From: Burkholderiales bacterium 39-55-53 | GTDB taxonomy: Bacteria; Pseudomonadota; Gammaproteobacteria; Burkholderiales; Burkholderiaceae_C | NCBI GenBank assembly: GCA_002282445.1 | Contig: NCJK01000003.1 | Span: 162,889-226,888, forward strand | DNA length: 64,000 nt | Reading direction: 5' to 3' | Shown here: positions 52,225 to 62,100 of the stretch, one piece after another | Layout of the letters: every line of letters starts with the position of its first letter | How positions within the stretch are numbered: position 1 is the stretch's first letter | The notes under the pieces: generated by a model | The model's database searches: none | Seen by the model: the letters and a program-made list of their open reading frames with translations, nothing else | What the model was told of the DNA's origin: nothing | Program-made: the position numbers and the translations under genes

Positions 52225-53656
52225 CGCCGTCCTCCGCTTCTTCTTGTTGAACTTCTAAGATTCGTTGCGCCAATGGCGATTTTTCGCGCCATGCATCCAC
52301 ATCAATCAGCAAGGCCTTGGCCAAGCCTTCGAGGCGGTGATCGACCAAGTCTTCCACCACCGTGTCGTTGGCAAACACGCGCACGCTGCCGCGTTGCATC
52401 TCGTGCACGGCTTCCAAGCGCATGCCCTTGATGAAATCACCCCCTTGCGCTTGCAAGAGCTCTTTGTCTTCTGGGTTGAGTTCTAGCACCACTGCGCCAT
52501 GTACAGGATGGTCTAGCTCATCCAAACACCGTTGGACCAAACGCTCAATGCCTTTGCTCGATGTTTGCAACTCGCCCAACACCACTTGCTCTGCCATGTG
52601 CATCGCCAAGCGCTTGAGGGGCTCAAAAAATTTCTTAGGGTCGGCAATCAGCTCACCCAGTTCTTTGGCGACATTTTCAAACACCACGCGTTGCGCGGCC
52701 ATTTCGTCGGCCACTTCGGCGCGTGCTTTGGCTTCGCCTTCGGCCAAGCCTTGTTCTTTTCCGGCTTCGAGGCCTTCGGTTTTACCTTGCTCGATACCTT
52801 GCGCTTTGCCCTGTTCCAAACCTTGTACCAAGCCTTGTTCTAAGCCCTCGGCTAGACCTTCGGCTTTGCCTTGCTCCAAGCCTTCTTCTCTGCCTTTGGC
52901 CAGAGCGGCATCGGTGGCTTCGCGCACAGCGGCCTCTAGTGCAGCAGCTGCCTCTTCACGCGCTTGTGCCAAGCCTTTGGCAAACTGCTCAGCTTCGCGT
53001 TGCGCCACCTCGTCTGGCGAAATGCCGCCGACGACTGCAGGCAACTCAGGCTCTGCGGGTTCAACAACAACCGGTGCTGGCTCTGGCTCCGCCAAAGCTT
53101 GCGCAACAGGCGTTTCAGCCTCTTCTTTTGGTATCTCGCGTGCTTGCACCTCAACCACATCAGTGGCATCAGGCACATCGGGATGGATCACGATGAGGTC
53201 GGCCACTTTGTCGTCAGAGGTGATGGGGCTGACCACCAAGCGCTCCGCCATTTCGGCTTGCGCCAAGGCGCGTTTTAAAACTGATGGATCGACATTCACA
53301 CGCAACTTTGATTTACGTGTGGCCGCATAGGCATCGGTCACAAATGGCAAATGCTCGTTGGTTTCGGTACCCGCCACAACGGCAGGCTTTTCTTCACCAA
53401 ACGATTCATTGCGGTACTCGCCCTCCAACAGCGCCAGCGAAGCTTTGGCTTGTTGACTCAGTGGCTGCTTGGTGGGTTGGTAATGCGCAGCAGAGAATCC
53501 GCTGGCTTTGGCTGGATAGCCTAAGTCAGCAAAGCTCTCTGGCTCATCACTCGTCCAGCTGGTCGTGGCGTACCCACGGCTACTCAGCTTATTCGCGATG
53601 CCAGCATTGGGCTGCCACGGTGTGGCTGCCCGAGCGGAGTGGGGTTGATTAAACAA
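52211..53656 (-). CDS. fliH: Flagellar assembly protein FliH, enlarged
   Basis: A 481-residue protein, about twice the E. coli length (235). The C-terminal half is FliH/VATPase E-like (ELGELIADPKKFFEPLKRLA, LQTSSKGIERLVQRCLDEL). Before it lies an exceptional run of about 50 residues in which Gly recurs every fourth residue (EGLEQGKAEGLAEGLEQGLV), the GxxxG helix repeat of FliH in an extended form. The N-terminal 200 residues are not recognisable. The TTG start at 53656 overlaps fliG by eight bases and has no strong ribosome site, so the true start could lie downstream. Confidence 0.85.
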   Translation of the reverse strand: MFNQPHSARAATPWQPNAGIANKLSSRGYATTSWTSDEPESFADLGYPAKASGFSAAHYQPTKQPLSQQAKASLALLEGEYRNESFGEEKPAVVAGTETNEHLPFVTDAYAATRKSKLRVNVDPSVLKRALAQAEMAERLVVSPITSDDKVADLIVIHPDVPDATDVVEVQAREIPKEEAETPVAQALAEPEPAPVVVEPAEPELPAVVGGISPDEVAQREAEQFAKGLAQAREEAAAALEAAVREATDAALAKGREEGLEQGKAEGLAEGLEQGLVQGLEQGKAQGIEQGKTEGLEAGKEQGLAEGEAKARAEVADEMAAQRVVFENVAKELGELIADPKKFFEPLKRLAMHMAEQVVLGELQTSSKGIERLVQRCLDELDHPVHGAVVLELNPEDKELLQAQGGDFIKGMRLEAVHEMQRGSVRVFANDTVVEDLVDHRLEGLAKALLIDVDAWREKSPLAQRILEVQQEEAEDGDVHS

Positions 53657-54683
53657 AGTCTGCGCCGCCCAAGATCAATTCGCCCGAATCGGACAACTTA
53701 CGCGCTTTACGCATGATTTGCTTTTGCGCGTCTTCCACGTCGGCCATGCGTTGTGGGCCTTTGGCTTCCATGTCGTCGCGAAACATACCGCGCGCACGTT
53801 CGGACATGTTGTCGAAGAAACGCGCTTGGCACTCTTCGCTGGCGTTTTTCAAAGCCATCATCAACAAGTCTGGCTCCACCGCACGCATGAGCACCTGAAT
53901 ACCCTTGTTGTCCACGCTGACCAAGTTCTCGAAGGTGAACATGTTGTCTTGGATCTTGAGCATCAAGTCGGGGTCGATCTCGTTCAAACCGCTCATGATG
54001 CTGTTTTCCAGCGCAGTCTTGGTCAAGTTCATGATCTTGGCTGCGGCTTGAATGCCACCAAAGCTAGAGGACTGAGCAGACGCGTTCTTGGAGAACTGTT
54101 GCTTCATGATGGCTTCGAGTTCTGCCATGGCAGAAGGCTGAACGGTGTCCAAACTAGCCACGCGCTGAATCACTTCGGGGCGCACATCAGCTGGCAGATA
54201 GTTGAGCACGTCAGCAGCCACTTCGCTCTCAAGCAGTGACAAGATGATGGCCACCACTTGTGGGTGTTCGCCACGAATCATGTCGGCAATGCCACGTGCA
54301 TCCATCCAAGTGAGGATGTCCAAACCTTTGGTGCCTTGTCCCGGCATGATTCGGCCCAAGACAGAAGCCGCTTTGTCGTCGCCCAATGCCAAGCGCATGA
54401 CGCGCTCCACATAGTCGGCGCCACCGATGCTCACGTTGTTTTGTTTCTTCAAGTGGTCCACAAACTCATCGAGAACGTAGTTCACCGCGTCTTGCGAAAA
54501 GTTAGCCACTTGCACCATGGCCGCACCCAAGGCTTGAACCTCCTTGGGGCTTAGGTATTTGATGATTTCTGCTGCTTGCTCTTCGCCCAGCAACAGCATC
54601 AACACGGCAGCACGTTGGGTGCTGGTAATGCCTGCGAGCTCGGCTCGCAGCTTGTCGGTCATCACAATGGTGTCGTCAGCCAT
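53649..54683 (-). CDS. fliG: Flagellar motor switch protein FliG
   Basis: A 344-residue rotor protein linking the MS-ring to FliM and to the stator. The N-terminal domain (TSTQRAAVLMLLLGEEQAAEI) binds the FliF tail. The middle and C-terminal domains carry the EHPQ motif (RGEHPQVVAIILS) and charged residues for torque generation (RFFDNMSERARGMFRDDMEAKGP). GAGGAA precedes the ATG. Confidence 0.96.
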   Translation of the reverse strand: MADDTIVMTDKLRAELAGITSTQRAAVLMLLLGEEQAAEIIKYLSPKEVQALGAAMVQVANFSQDAVNYVLDEFVDHLKKQNNVSIGGADYVERVMRLALGDDKAASVLGRIMPGQGTKGLDILTWMDARGIADMIRGEHPQVVAIILSLLESEVAADVLNYLPADVRPEVIQRVASLDTVQPSAMAELEAIMKQQFSKNASAQSSSFGGIQAAAKIMNLTKTALENSIMSGLNEIDPDLMLKIQDNMFTFENLVSVDNKGIQVLMRAVEPDLLMMALKNASEECQARFFDNMSERARGMFRDDMEAKGPQRMADVEDAQKQIMRKARKLSDSGELILGGADFV

Positions 54684-54704
54684 GATTCAATTCCTCACTC
54701 AGTA

Positions 54705-56885
54705 TTATTTTTCGATCAAGCTCTTCAAGACACCGGCCACGCGGGTGGAGTCTTCAGCCATGATCATGCGAATCAACGCCACTTTATCGTCATACGAATT
54801 CGCTGTGTTGAGCAAATCAGCAGAAATTGACTGCTTCTTAGGCTTCATGCTCGCCATGCGGGCCTTGACCTCTTCCAGCGTTTCGCCTTCTTCAATTTCA
54901 ATGTCAGCGGCTTCAGCTTCTGCCGTCGCGGCTTGCACAGCAGCGGCTCGGGCAGCTTCGGCATCAGCGGCAGCTTTTTCGGCCATTTCAGCAGCCAATC
55001 GGGCTTGCTCAGCGGCCAAGGCTTCTTCACGCAGACGGGCTTCTTCACGCAAACGGGCTTCTTCGGCAGCCTTGGCTTCGGCAGCCAAACGGGCTTGCTC
55101 AGCAGCGTAGGTGGCTTCTTGGGCCAAGCGGGCAGACTCTTGGGCTGCGAGCTGGGCTTCTTCAGAAATACGCAGCATCTCGCCGTCGTGTGTCTTCTTG
55201 GCATAGGCCGCGGCGGCTTGTGCGGCGGCATTCTCTGCTGTGGCCACATCAATCGCCATCTGGGCCTGTGTGGTGGCTGCATCAGCAGCTGCCGCAGCCA
55301 AGGCTTTGGGATCGATCTCGGGGGCCAGCAAGCGGCGGACCATCGGACGAACCACAGTCAAGAGGATGAGCAAGAAGATGCCACCCACCACACCGGCGTT
55401 CACCATCACTTGGTAGTTCTCATCGCGCCACCATGGGATCACGGTTGGATCGTACTGAGGTTCAAACTTGGTACCCACCACAGTGACCACGTCACCACGG
55501 TCGTTGTTGAAGCCCACTGCGCCCTTGACCAATTGGTTCAAGCGTTCGATTTCTTCAGGTGTGTAGGGAATCGACGTTGGAGTTGAACCGTCGGCGTTCT
55601 TTTCGACTTTGGCACCAGCGGGAATCGGGCGTTCATTGATCAACACACCCACACCAATCTTGGTGATCGTGCCCATCGCACCTTTGGTGTGACGCACAGC
55701 GCGGTCGAGTTCGTAGTTTTTGGTGCTACGAGCTGTCACTTGCACGCCTTTTTCGCTCACGCCCTTCAAGGGGTCGGCGTTGGTTTGCGTGGTGGCTTGT
55801 GGGTTGGTCGGTGCTGGGGGCGTGTTGGACAACGCGCCAGGAATACCAATCGCATCACGGAAGGTGTTGCGGTCTTCTACAAACAATTCAGAACGTGTCT
55901 TAGGACCTTTGTCTTGACCATCAAATTCTTCGTTGGTGACTTCGGTTTGTGTGAAGTCCAAGCTCATGCTCACCTGAGCCGTCACGTTGGTCTCGCCCAC
56001 GATGGGTGCGAGCAACTGGATCAAGCGGGTGCGATAGAGGTCTTCCATCTGTTGCTTGTGGGTGAGTTGTTGTGCGGTCAAGCCCAAAGGCGCTTCCGTC
56101 AACATGTCGTTCATCAAGCTACCAAAGTTGTCCACCACCGACACGTTTTCAGGTGCGAGGTAAGGCACGCTAGATGCCACCAGTTGAATGATGGCTTGCA
56201 CGTTGGCAGACGAGATGGTGCGGCCAGGCAAACGGGTGATCACCACAGAAGCCTTGGTCGGTGCGCGGTCGCGCACAAACACGCTTTGCTTAGGTGCGGC
56301 CAAATGGACGCGGGCTGATTTGATACCGCCGATTTGCACAATACTGCGTGCCAGCTCTTGCTCCATGGCGTTGTTGTAGCGCACTTGCTCCATGAACTGG
56401 CTGGTCGTCATGGCGGGCATGTCTTTGAGGTTGTCCATGCCAGAGGCTTCTGTGCGTGGCAAACCTTTAGAAGCCAACAACATGCGGGCTTCTTGGAAAC
56501 GAGATGTAGGCACAGAAATTTGGCCGGTGTTGACATCCACCTCAGGCTTGAACTCAGCAGCCTTCAAAGCTTCAATGGCTTGTTGTTTGTCAGCGTCGCT
56601 GAGCATCAACACCAAAGGTCGGTAAGGGGTCGGCTTCATCGAGGTGAAGAACACCGCCACTGACATCAGCAGCATGAAAATCACGACAAAAGGTAAAGCC
56701 TTGCGAACGCTGGGCTGACGCAAAACGTCCATCACCACCGCGCCTGGGCCTTCTTTGGTGTTGATCCAAGCAGGCATATTGCCCGAGCTGGATGCAGAAC
56801 CATTCGCATTGGATGCGCCGGTGGTCTCTACACCGTTGGCTACGGGCATGCCCACAGCGTTCATGTTTAAGGTATCGGTTGCCAT
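54705..56885 (-). CDS. fliF: Flagellar MS-ring protein FliF with extended cytoplasmic tail
   Basis: A 726-residue protein against about 550 in E. coli. Membrane helix 1 is near residues 60-80, then the ring-building domains (PLVLMLSDADKQQAIEAL, ARSIVQIGGIKSARVHLAAP, DFTQTEVTNEEFD), membrane helix 2 near residues 480-500, and the FliG-binding tail at the end. The excess is about 180 residues of Ala/Glu/Arg coiled coil between helix 2 and the tail (repeats such as EEARLREEARLREEALAAE). It is the second gene after the sigma-54 activator and fliE. Confidence 0.95.
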   Translation of the reverse strand: MATDTLNMNAVGMPVANGVETTGASNANGSASSSGNMPAWINTKEGPGAVVMDVLRQPSVRKALPFVVIFMLLMSVAVFFTSMKPTPYRPLVLMLSDADKQQAIEALKAAEFKPEVDVNTGQISVPTSRFQEARMLLASKGLPRTEASGMDNLKDMPAMTTSQFMEQVRYNNAMEQELARSIVQIGGIKSARVHLAAPKQSVFVRDRAPTKASVVITRLPGRTISSANVQAIIQLVASSVPYLAPENVSVVDNFGSLMNDMLTEAPLGLTAQQLTHKQQMEDLYRTRLIQLLAPIVGETNVTAQVSMSLDFTQTEVTNEEFDGQDKGPKTRSELFVEDRNTFRDAIGIPGALSNTPPAPTNPQATTQTNADPLKGVSEKGVQVTARSTKNYELDRAVRHTKGAMGTITKIGVGVLINERPIPAGAKVEKNADGSTPTSIPYTPEEIERLNQLVKGAVGFNNDRGDVVTVVGTKFEPQYDPTVIPWWRDENYQVMVNAGVVGGIFLLILLTVVRPMVRRLLAPEIDPKALAAAAADAATTQAQMAIDVATAENAAAQAAAAYAKKTHDGEMLRISEEAQLAAQESARLAQEATYAAEQARLAAEAKAAEEARLREEARLREEALAAEQARLAAEMAEKAAADAEAARAAAVQAATAEAEAADIEIEEGETLEEVKARMASMKPKKQSISADLLNTANSYDDKVALIRMIMAEDSTRVAGVLKSLIEK

Positions 56886-56905
56886 ATCAGTCTCTTACTC
56901 CAGCA

Positions 56906-57250
56906 TCAAACTGGCATGTTCATGATTTCTTCGTACGCTTTCATCACTTTGTTGCGTACTTGCAAGGTGGCTTCAAAAGCCAGCGACGATTTCTGCATGC
57001 TCAGCACAACTTCGGTGAGCGGAACTTCTTCGCCACGGTCGTAGGCTTCTTGCATGCCGCGTGATTTGAGCTGCGTGTCGTTCACGCTGTCGAGTGCGTT
57101 TTGCACCGACTTGAAGAAATCTGGTTGACCTTGAACTTTGGCCGTGGCCGCATCGCCCGCTGGCGAATTGACGCCAGTGGCCTGCGTTTGGTGGGCACGC
57201 AGGGTTTCAATCATGGATTGAATGTTCGTGTGTGAAATGCGATCAATCAT
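56906..57250 (-). CDS. fliE: Flagellar hook-basal body protein FliE
   Basis: A 114-residue rod-junction protein. The C-terminal helices (EVVLSMQKSSLAFEATLQVR, then NKVMKAYEEIMNMPV) are the FliE signature. Length is close to the E. coli protein (104). Its ATG overlaps the stop of the sigma-54 activator gene (ATGA), so the regulator and the basal-body genes share one transcript. Confidence 0.95.
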   Translation of the reverse strand: MIDRISHTNIQSMIETLRAHQTQATGVNSPAGDAATAKVQGQPDFFKSVQNALDSVNDTQLKSRGMQEAYDRGEEVPLTEVVLSMQKSSLAFEATLQVRNKVMKAYEEIMNMPV

Positions 57251-58731
57251 GCTGAGGCTCCTTCATTCATGCCACGGGTACGCATTTGTGCCAGCTTGTA
57301 GCGCAAGGTGCGTGGGCTGATGCCCAACTTGGCAGCCGCTTCCATGCGACTGTCGGTACTTTGAATTGCAGCCATGATCACTTGCAGTTCGCTGGCCTTG
57401 ACCGCGCTGTCTAAGTTCACTGGCTCTTCGCGCATTTCCACTGGGGCAATGGGCGCTGCTGTGTAAGCCATGGGGTTGTAAGCCACAGGAGCGGCTGGCA
57501 TGGCGGGTGTCAATGGGGCTGCGACCACGGGGGCGGCAGCTGTAGGCTCTTGCGCCACAGGCAATGCAGCTTGAATTGCGGGCATGGCTTGCTCGTCCAT
57601 TTGGGCGTCGTCAAACATCAAATGTGCTGGGCTGATGGTGCGGCCACCGCTTAACACCACGGCGCGTTGCACCACGTTTTCGAGTTCGCGCACATTGCCT
57701 GGCCATGGGTAGCTTTGCAACAACACTTGGGCTTCTGGTGTGACCGTGAAAGGCACACCACCTTTGACATGACGAGCCAAGGACTGAGCCACCAAAGGAA
57801 CGATGTCGCCTGGACGGTCTTTCAAAGGCTGGATGCGCAAGCGGAAAGTGCTGATGCGGAAATACAAGTCTTCGCGGAATTCGCGTTGCTCGATGGCGAG
57901 CTTCAAATCTTTGTTGGTCGCCGCGATCACGCGGATGTCGAGGTCGATTGTGGCTTCGCCGCCCAAACGGTTGAGTTTTTTCTCTTGCAAGACGCGCAAC
58001 AACTTGGCTTGCAAGTTCATGGGCATCTCACCAATTTCGTCCAAGAAGATGGTGCCGCCGTGGGCTTGTTCAAACAAACCTTTGTGCTCTTTCAAAGCGC
58101 CGGTGAAAGCACCCTTCTCGTGACCGAACAACATGTCTTCGATCAAGTGCTCTGGCATGGCCGCGCAGTTGAGAGCCACAAATGGTGCCTTGGCGCGAGG
58201 TGAAGATTCGTGCAACACACGGGCCAACACTTCTTTACCAGCACCTGTGGGGCCGACCAACAAAGCGGTCACATCGGTTTGTGCCACGCGTTGGGCCAAG
58301 GCCAACAAATGCTGGCTGATGGGGTCCACAAACACGTAGCTCTTGGTTTTGAGTTCGGGGGCGTTCAAGCCTTTGACAGCGCCATGCCAAGCATCAGCAG
58401 ACCATTCGTCAGCCGACAACACATGCAAAGCACCCAAGCGCATCGCGTCCACTGCCACCTCCATGCGGCGGCGGTCGACGCGGCACAGCACGGGCACGGT
58501 GTGGCCGAGTTGGGCAATGAGGGTTTGAACTTCTTGAAGCAGCTCGGCGCTATCGCCCAAGCGAATGACCAGCACATGTGCACGGCGCAAAGCCAGCGTG
58601 AGGTCGCCCAAGGTAGAAACAGTTTCCAGACTGATACCTGCGGCATCCAGCTGGGCGCGATCTGCGGGGTCGATTGGACTGAAAGGGTCCAACCACACGG
58701 CATGAATTACGTTGACAGAAGAAGCATTCAC
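57247..58731 (-). CDS. Sigma-54-dependent flagellar transcriptional activator (FleQ/FlrC type)
   Basis: A 494-residue enhancer-binding protein. The N-terminal 120 residues resemble a receiver domain without an obvious phospho-acceptor Asp, like FleQ/FlrA. The AAA+ domain has Walker A VGPTGAGKEVLA, the sigma-54 contact loop GAFTGA, and Walker B GGTIFLDEIGEMP. A Pro/Ala linker leads to a Fis-type helix-turn-helix (EAAAKLGISPRTLRYKLAQM). GTG at 58731 is the best visible start. It should activate the sigma-54 promoters seen in this block, including one just upstream of itself. Confidence 0.93.
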   Translation of the reverse strand: MNASSVNVIHAVWLDPFSPIDPADRAQLDAAGISLETVSTLGDLTLALRRAHVLVIRLGDSAELLQEVQTLIAQLGHTVPVLCRVDRRRMEVAVDAMRLGALHVLSADEWSADAWHGAVKGLNAPELKTKSYVFVDPISQHLLALAQRVAQTDVTALLVGPTGAGKEVLARVLHESSPRAKAPFVALNCAAMPEHLIEDMLFGHEKGAFTGALKEHKGLFEQAHGGTIFLDEIGEMPMNLQAKLLRVLQEKKLNRLGGEATIDLDIRVIAATNKDLKLAIEQREFREDLYFRISTFRLRIQPLKDRPGDIVPLVAQSLARHVKGGVPFTVTPEAQVLLQSYPWPGNVRELENVVQRAVVLSGGRTISPAHLMFDDAQMDEQAMPAIQAALPVAQEPTAAAPVVAAPLTPAMPAAPVAYNPMAYTAAPIAPVEMREEPVNLDSAVKASELQVIMAAIQSTDSRMEAAAKLGISPRTLRYKLAQMRTRGMNEGASA

Positions 58732-58766
58732 TTTGAGTACAGTCCGAAATAAAGGTAAGACTGTTA

Positions 58767-58783
58767 TGCAAATGCCGTGCCAG
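58767..58783 (-). promoter_or_regulatory. Sigma-54 promoter of the activator-fliEFGHIJ operon
   Basis: Read leftward: TGGCACGGCATTTGCAT, a full match to TGGCACG-N4-TTGCA with GG and GC ten bases apart. It lies about 36 bases before the activator start codon, so the activator gene is itself sigma-54 dependent and probably self-regulated. Confidence 0.88.
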
Positions 58784-58796
58784 GTCGTTTTGTAAC

Positions 58797-59117
58797 CTAT
58801 GTAATTAAATTAATGTGCGTAATTGGCCTGCGAGGGTCAGTTTCTCGACGTTGCGACGAGTTACCGACAGGCTTTTTAGAGGCTTTTGGGGCCTTATTTG
58901 CTGATTCTTGTTTGGCAGGCTTAGGCGAGAAACCGCCACAAAACCGGCCGTCCGTGCGCAGCACCTCCAAAGAGGGAACCACTTTCGAACGAAATCCCAT
59001 GAGCTTGCAGCCATAGGGCATGCGCACATCCCAAGTGATCGCCATGTAGCGACACTCCCAGCAATTGGGCCCCTTAGGTAAGGATGGAGATGGAGGCTTA
59101 TCGCCTTGGCTATTCAT
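58797..59117 (-). CDS. Small Cys-containing protein downstream of flagellin
   Basis: A protein of about 106 residues. The N-terminal core has four Cys: CWEC, then GCKLMGFRS and DGRFCGGF, a pattern that could bind Zn or an iron-sulfur centre. The C-terminal 40 residues are a basic Lys/Ala/Ser tail. It begins just after the flagellin stop, with ATG at 59117 or GTG at 59138, and may be translated from the flagellin transcript. I recognise it as a conserved betaproteobacterial hypothetical protein, function unknown. Confidence 0.7.
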   Translation of the reverse strand: MNSQGDKPPSPSLPKGPNCWECRYMAITWDVRMPYGCKLMGFRSKVVPSLEVLRTDGRFCGGFSPKPAKQESANKAPKASKKPVGNSSQRRETDPRRPITHINLIT

Positions 59118-59152
59118 GCCTGAACTCTGATGCGTCACTCAAGGGTGGTTGA

Positions 59153-62100
59153 TTAACCGCCCAAGAGTTTCATCACCGACTGCTGGCTGGTGTTGGCTTG
59201 CGCCAGCACAGCTGTGGCAGCTTGTTGCATGATTTGCGTCTTGGCCAACTCAGTAGAAGCCTGCGCGTAATCAGCATCTTCAATCGAGCTGCGTGAAGCA
59301 GACATGTTCATCGAAACGTTAGTCAAGTTGTTGATGACGTGGTCGAGTCGGTTCATTACCGCACCCATCGTGGCGCGTGTGGCGTTGACTTTGTCCATCG
59401 ACGTATCAAGCAAGTTCAGAACTTCTGTTGCTCCCTGACGGGTGTTGATGCGTACTCTGCGATCTTCTTCTTTCAGATCAACGTCACCGGTAATTTCACC
59501 AGTAATAGATCCGTTCTTACCAAAGTCAGCCAAGTCGATAGTAATTACTTGATTCGCGCTCGATCCAACCTGGAATGCCATGCGCCCCACGCGTGGAGGA
59601 TCCATATCCTCGCTAGCGCGACCACCAAAACTTCCCTCCGCAAATCCCAGTGTAGAGAAATTACTCAATGCACCGAAGCCATCTGTACCCGCACGAATTT
59701 GAATAGGCTTGCCATCAATATTCATCAGATTTGGCTTTAAACCATCAGGGCCTGGCATGGCCGGCAAGATAGGAGCTGATGAAGTAAGCTTTACATTGCT
59801 ATAAAGAGTTTTGATGTCCATCACACTCAAGGCTGCGTTTGAGTTACCCAATACGACTCGCTTGTATTCTGCGTTCAAATTGACAGCAGATACATCATTA
59901 GAACCAGACGAGTTGCTTGACACCGTACTTAAGTCTAATGTCACACCACTTGGAGCAGCGCCATCAAGAACGGAGGCACCACGCAAATCAAATCCTGAAC
60001 CAGCCACAGTTGACTCAATCAGCACATATTCATCGCCATCCGTATACGAAACTTGGAGGTTCTTGAGAGCGTTATTTGAGTCACCGATTTGTAACCCGAT
60101 AGCTTCATAAAGAGCTGCTGCAGATGCTGCTGCATCAGCGCCAGTGACAGCTTCGATCTCAACGCCATTTATTACAACTTTTGCAACATCACCTGCATTG
60201 GCTGTACCGCCAACTTTGATCTTAGAAATTTGCGCTACGCTTCCGCCTTTGTCGAGACCAAAACTAGCTGCAGATAGGTTTTCAACGCTGGAGTCGAACC
60301 ATGTTGAAAGATTACGACCGTCTGTTGTCAAAGTCACGCCTCTGCCGTTGTTAATGGCCGTGACGCCGTGTGTTCCGGTTCGCTGATTGATTGCGGTGAC
60401 TACTTTGTCACGTCGGGCGTCTTCGGGCTCGCCTTTCGTGAAATCCACCTCAATATCAACACCGTTGACATATAAATGCTGTTTGCCACTCTCAGGCAAA
60501 GTTGTGTAAGTGCTTCCACCCTCCGACACTACAGGATTTGCCTCGGCCTTGACGCCTGTCAAGTTTGTGCTTGCATTGATTGCAGCTGCTAGGGCAATTC
60601 CACTTGAAGCGGCATTGCTGGACGAAACCCCTGTGTAAGATAGCTTGTCATCTTTGACAGTAGTAGGGCGGATTTTGATACCGTTAATTTCCAGATCGTC
60701 GGCACCCAAAGCCTTAAATTGAGCTGCCTGGTTCGCGACATTTTCTTCAGCAACTGCAGCAACCGAGGCGTCAGAACTCGGAACCGCACTCATGGTGAAA
60801 GGTGTCCCTGGATTTTTTGCGGTAACCAACAATTCACCAGCATTACGACCTGCGCTTACAGTCACACCTAAGGTTGCGTAATTCGCAACATCACCCGTAA
60901 TTTCTGCAATCAGCAAATCACGTAAGTTTTGATTTCCGTCCTCAGTAGCGGTAGCAGTAAATGGCACACCATTGATCGTGACGGTGATTTCGTCGTCCGT
61001 CACTGCCCCACTCAAATTAAGGCTGTACACCTGCGCAACTGCGGCTCCTACCGCCTCACGGGCTTTCGTATTCAGCACAGCCTCATTTTTAGAGAAATTA
61101 CCCTCAACAAGTCCGACACGCGAAATATCCATATTGGAATCTGAAGACAAAACCACAGGGGCTTGAATTTTTGACTCCAACGAAATGGTAGAGCTCTGCA
61201 CACCCTCTCGCATACCGACTCGTTGCCCGAACATGATCGCACTTGTAGAAGAATCTGGTTCGAAGCGAACTTCAACGTTGCGACCGTCTGCGGCAACAAG
61301 CGTGATACCTTTGTGGTCAGATCCAGTGTCAATTGCACGAACACCAGTTTTATCACTGATCATGTTGATCGCACGTGCCACATTTTCTCGTGTTGCCTGG
61401 GCGTTGTTATAGATGGTTGTAATTTGAGCCGAGGCGTATCCGTTGATGAACACAACACCACCAACCACAGGGCCACCAGTCATTGCCTGACCGTTCACAA
61501 TATTTTCATTAACCTTTGCAAACACACCCGTGCCTGGCAACTTGGTTAAATACTCTGAAGTGGTATTGACAACACTGCCAACACCAGTTTGGCCAGGTAC
61601 CACCTCAATCTTTGATACGTTACCCTCTTTAACAGGGAACTCGACGGAAATACTTGCAGAGCCAGTAGCGTAAACAATTTTTCGTCCGCTACTCTCATCA
61701 AACAACGGGCTGCTCTTCATGGCAGCTGCAATTTTTGCGGCGGCTAAAGTTGGCGTGCTGTCATCACTGGTCAGTACAACACTGACCCCACCAACAGTGA
61801 TAGTGCCGGGACCAGGCGTGCCACTGAAAGTAATAGATTGCGATTCGCCTTGTGTAATACCTTGGTCAACCGCCTTGCGGTTAATCGCCGCTGCTTTCGC
61901 AATAGCACTACCAGAGGCATTGTTTCGGGGCGAAAGCACATCGTCTTCGGAATTGGACGGACCAATATTGATTCCGTTGATGTACAGGTCACCATCACGC
62001 ATGCGAGGAACACTTCCCTCGACGCCAATACTCAAAGACAAATCGCGTCCTGCAGTTGAAACGTCAAGGCCCGTACCCTCTGAGTTTTTCATGACATACG

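Noticed and set aside
52362-53330. 322-codon plus-strand frame rich in Ser, Ala and Cys
   Set aside because: Antisense to the repeat-containing part of fliH; the periodic composition is a mirror of the fliH repeats.
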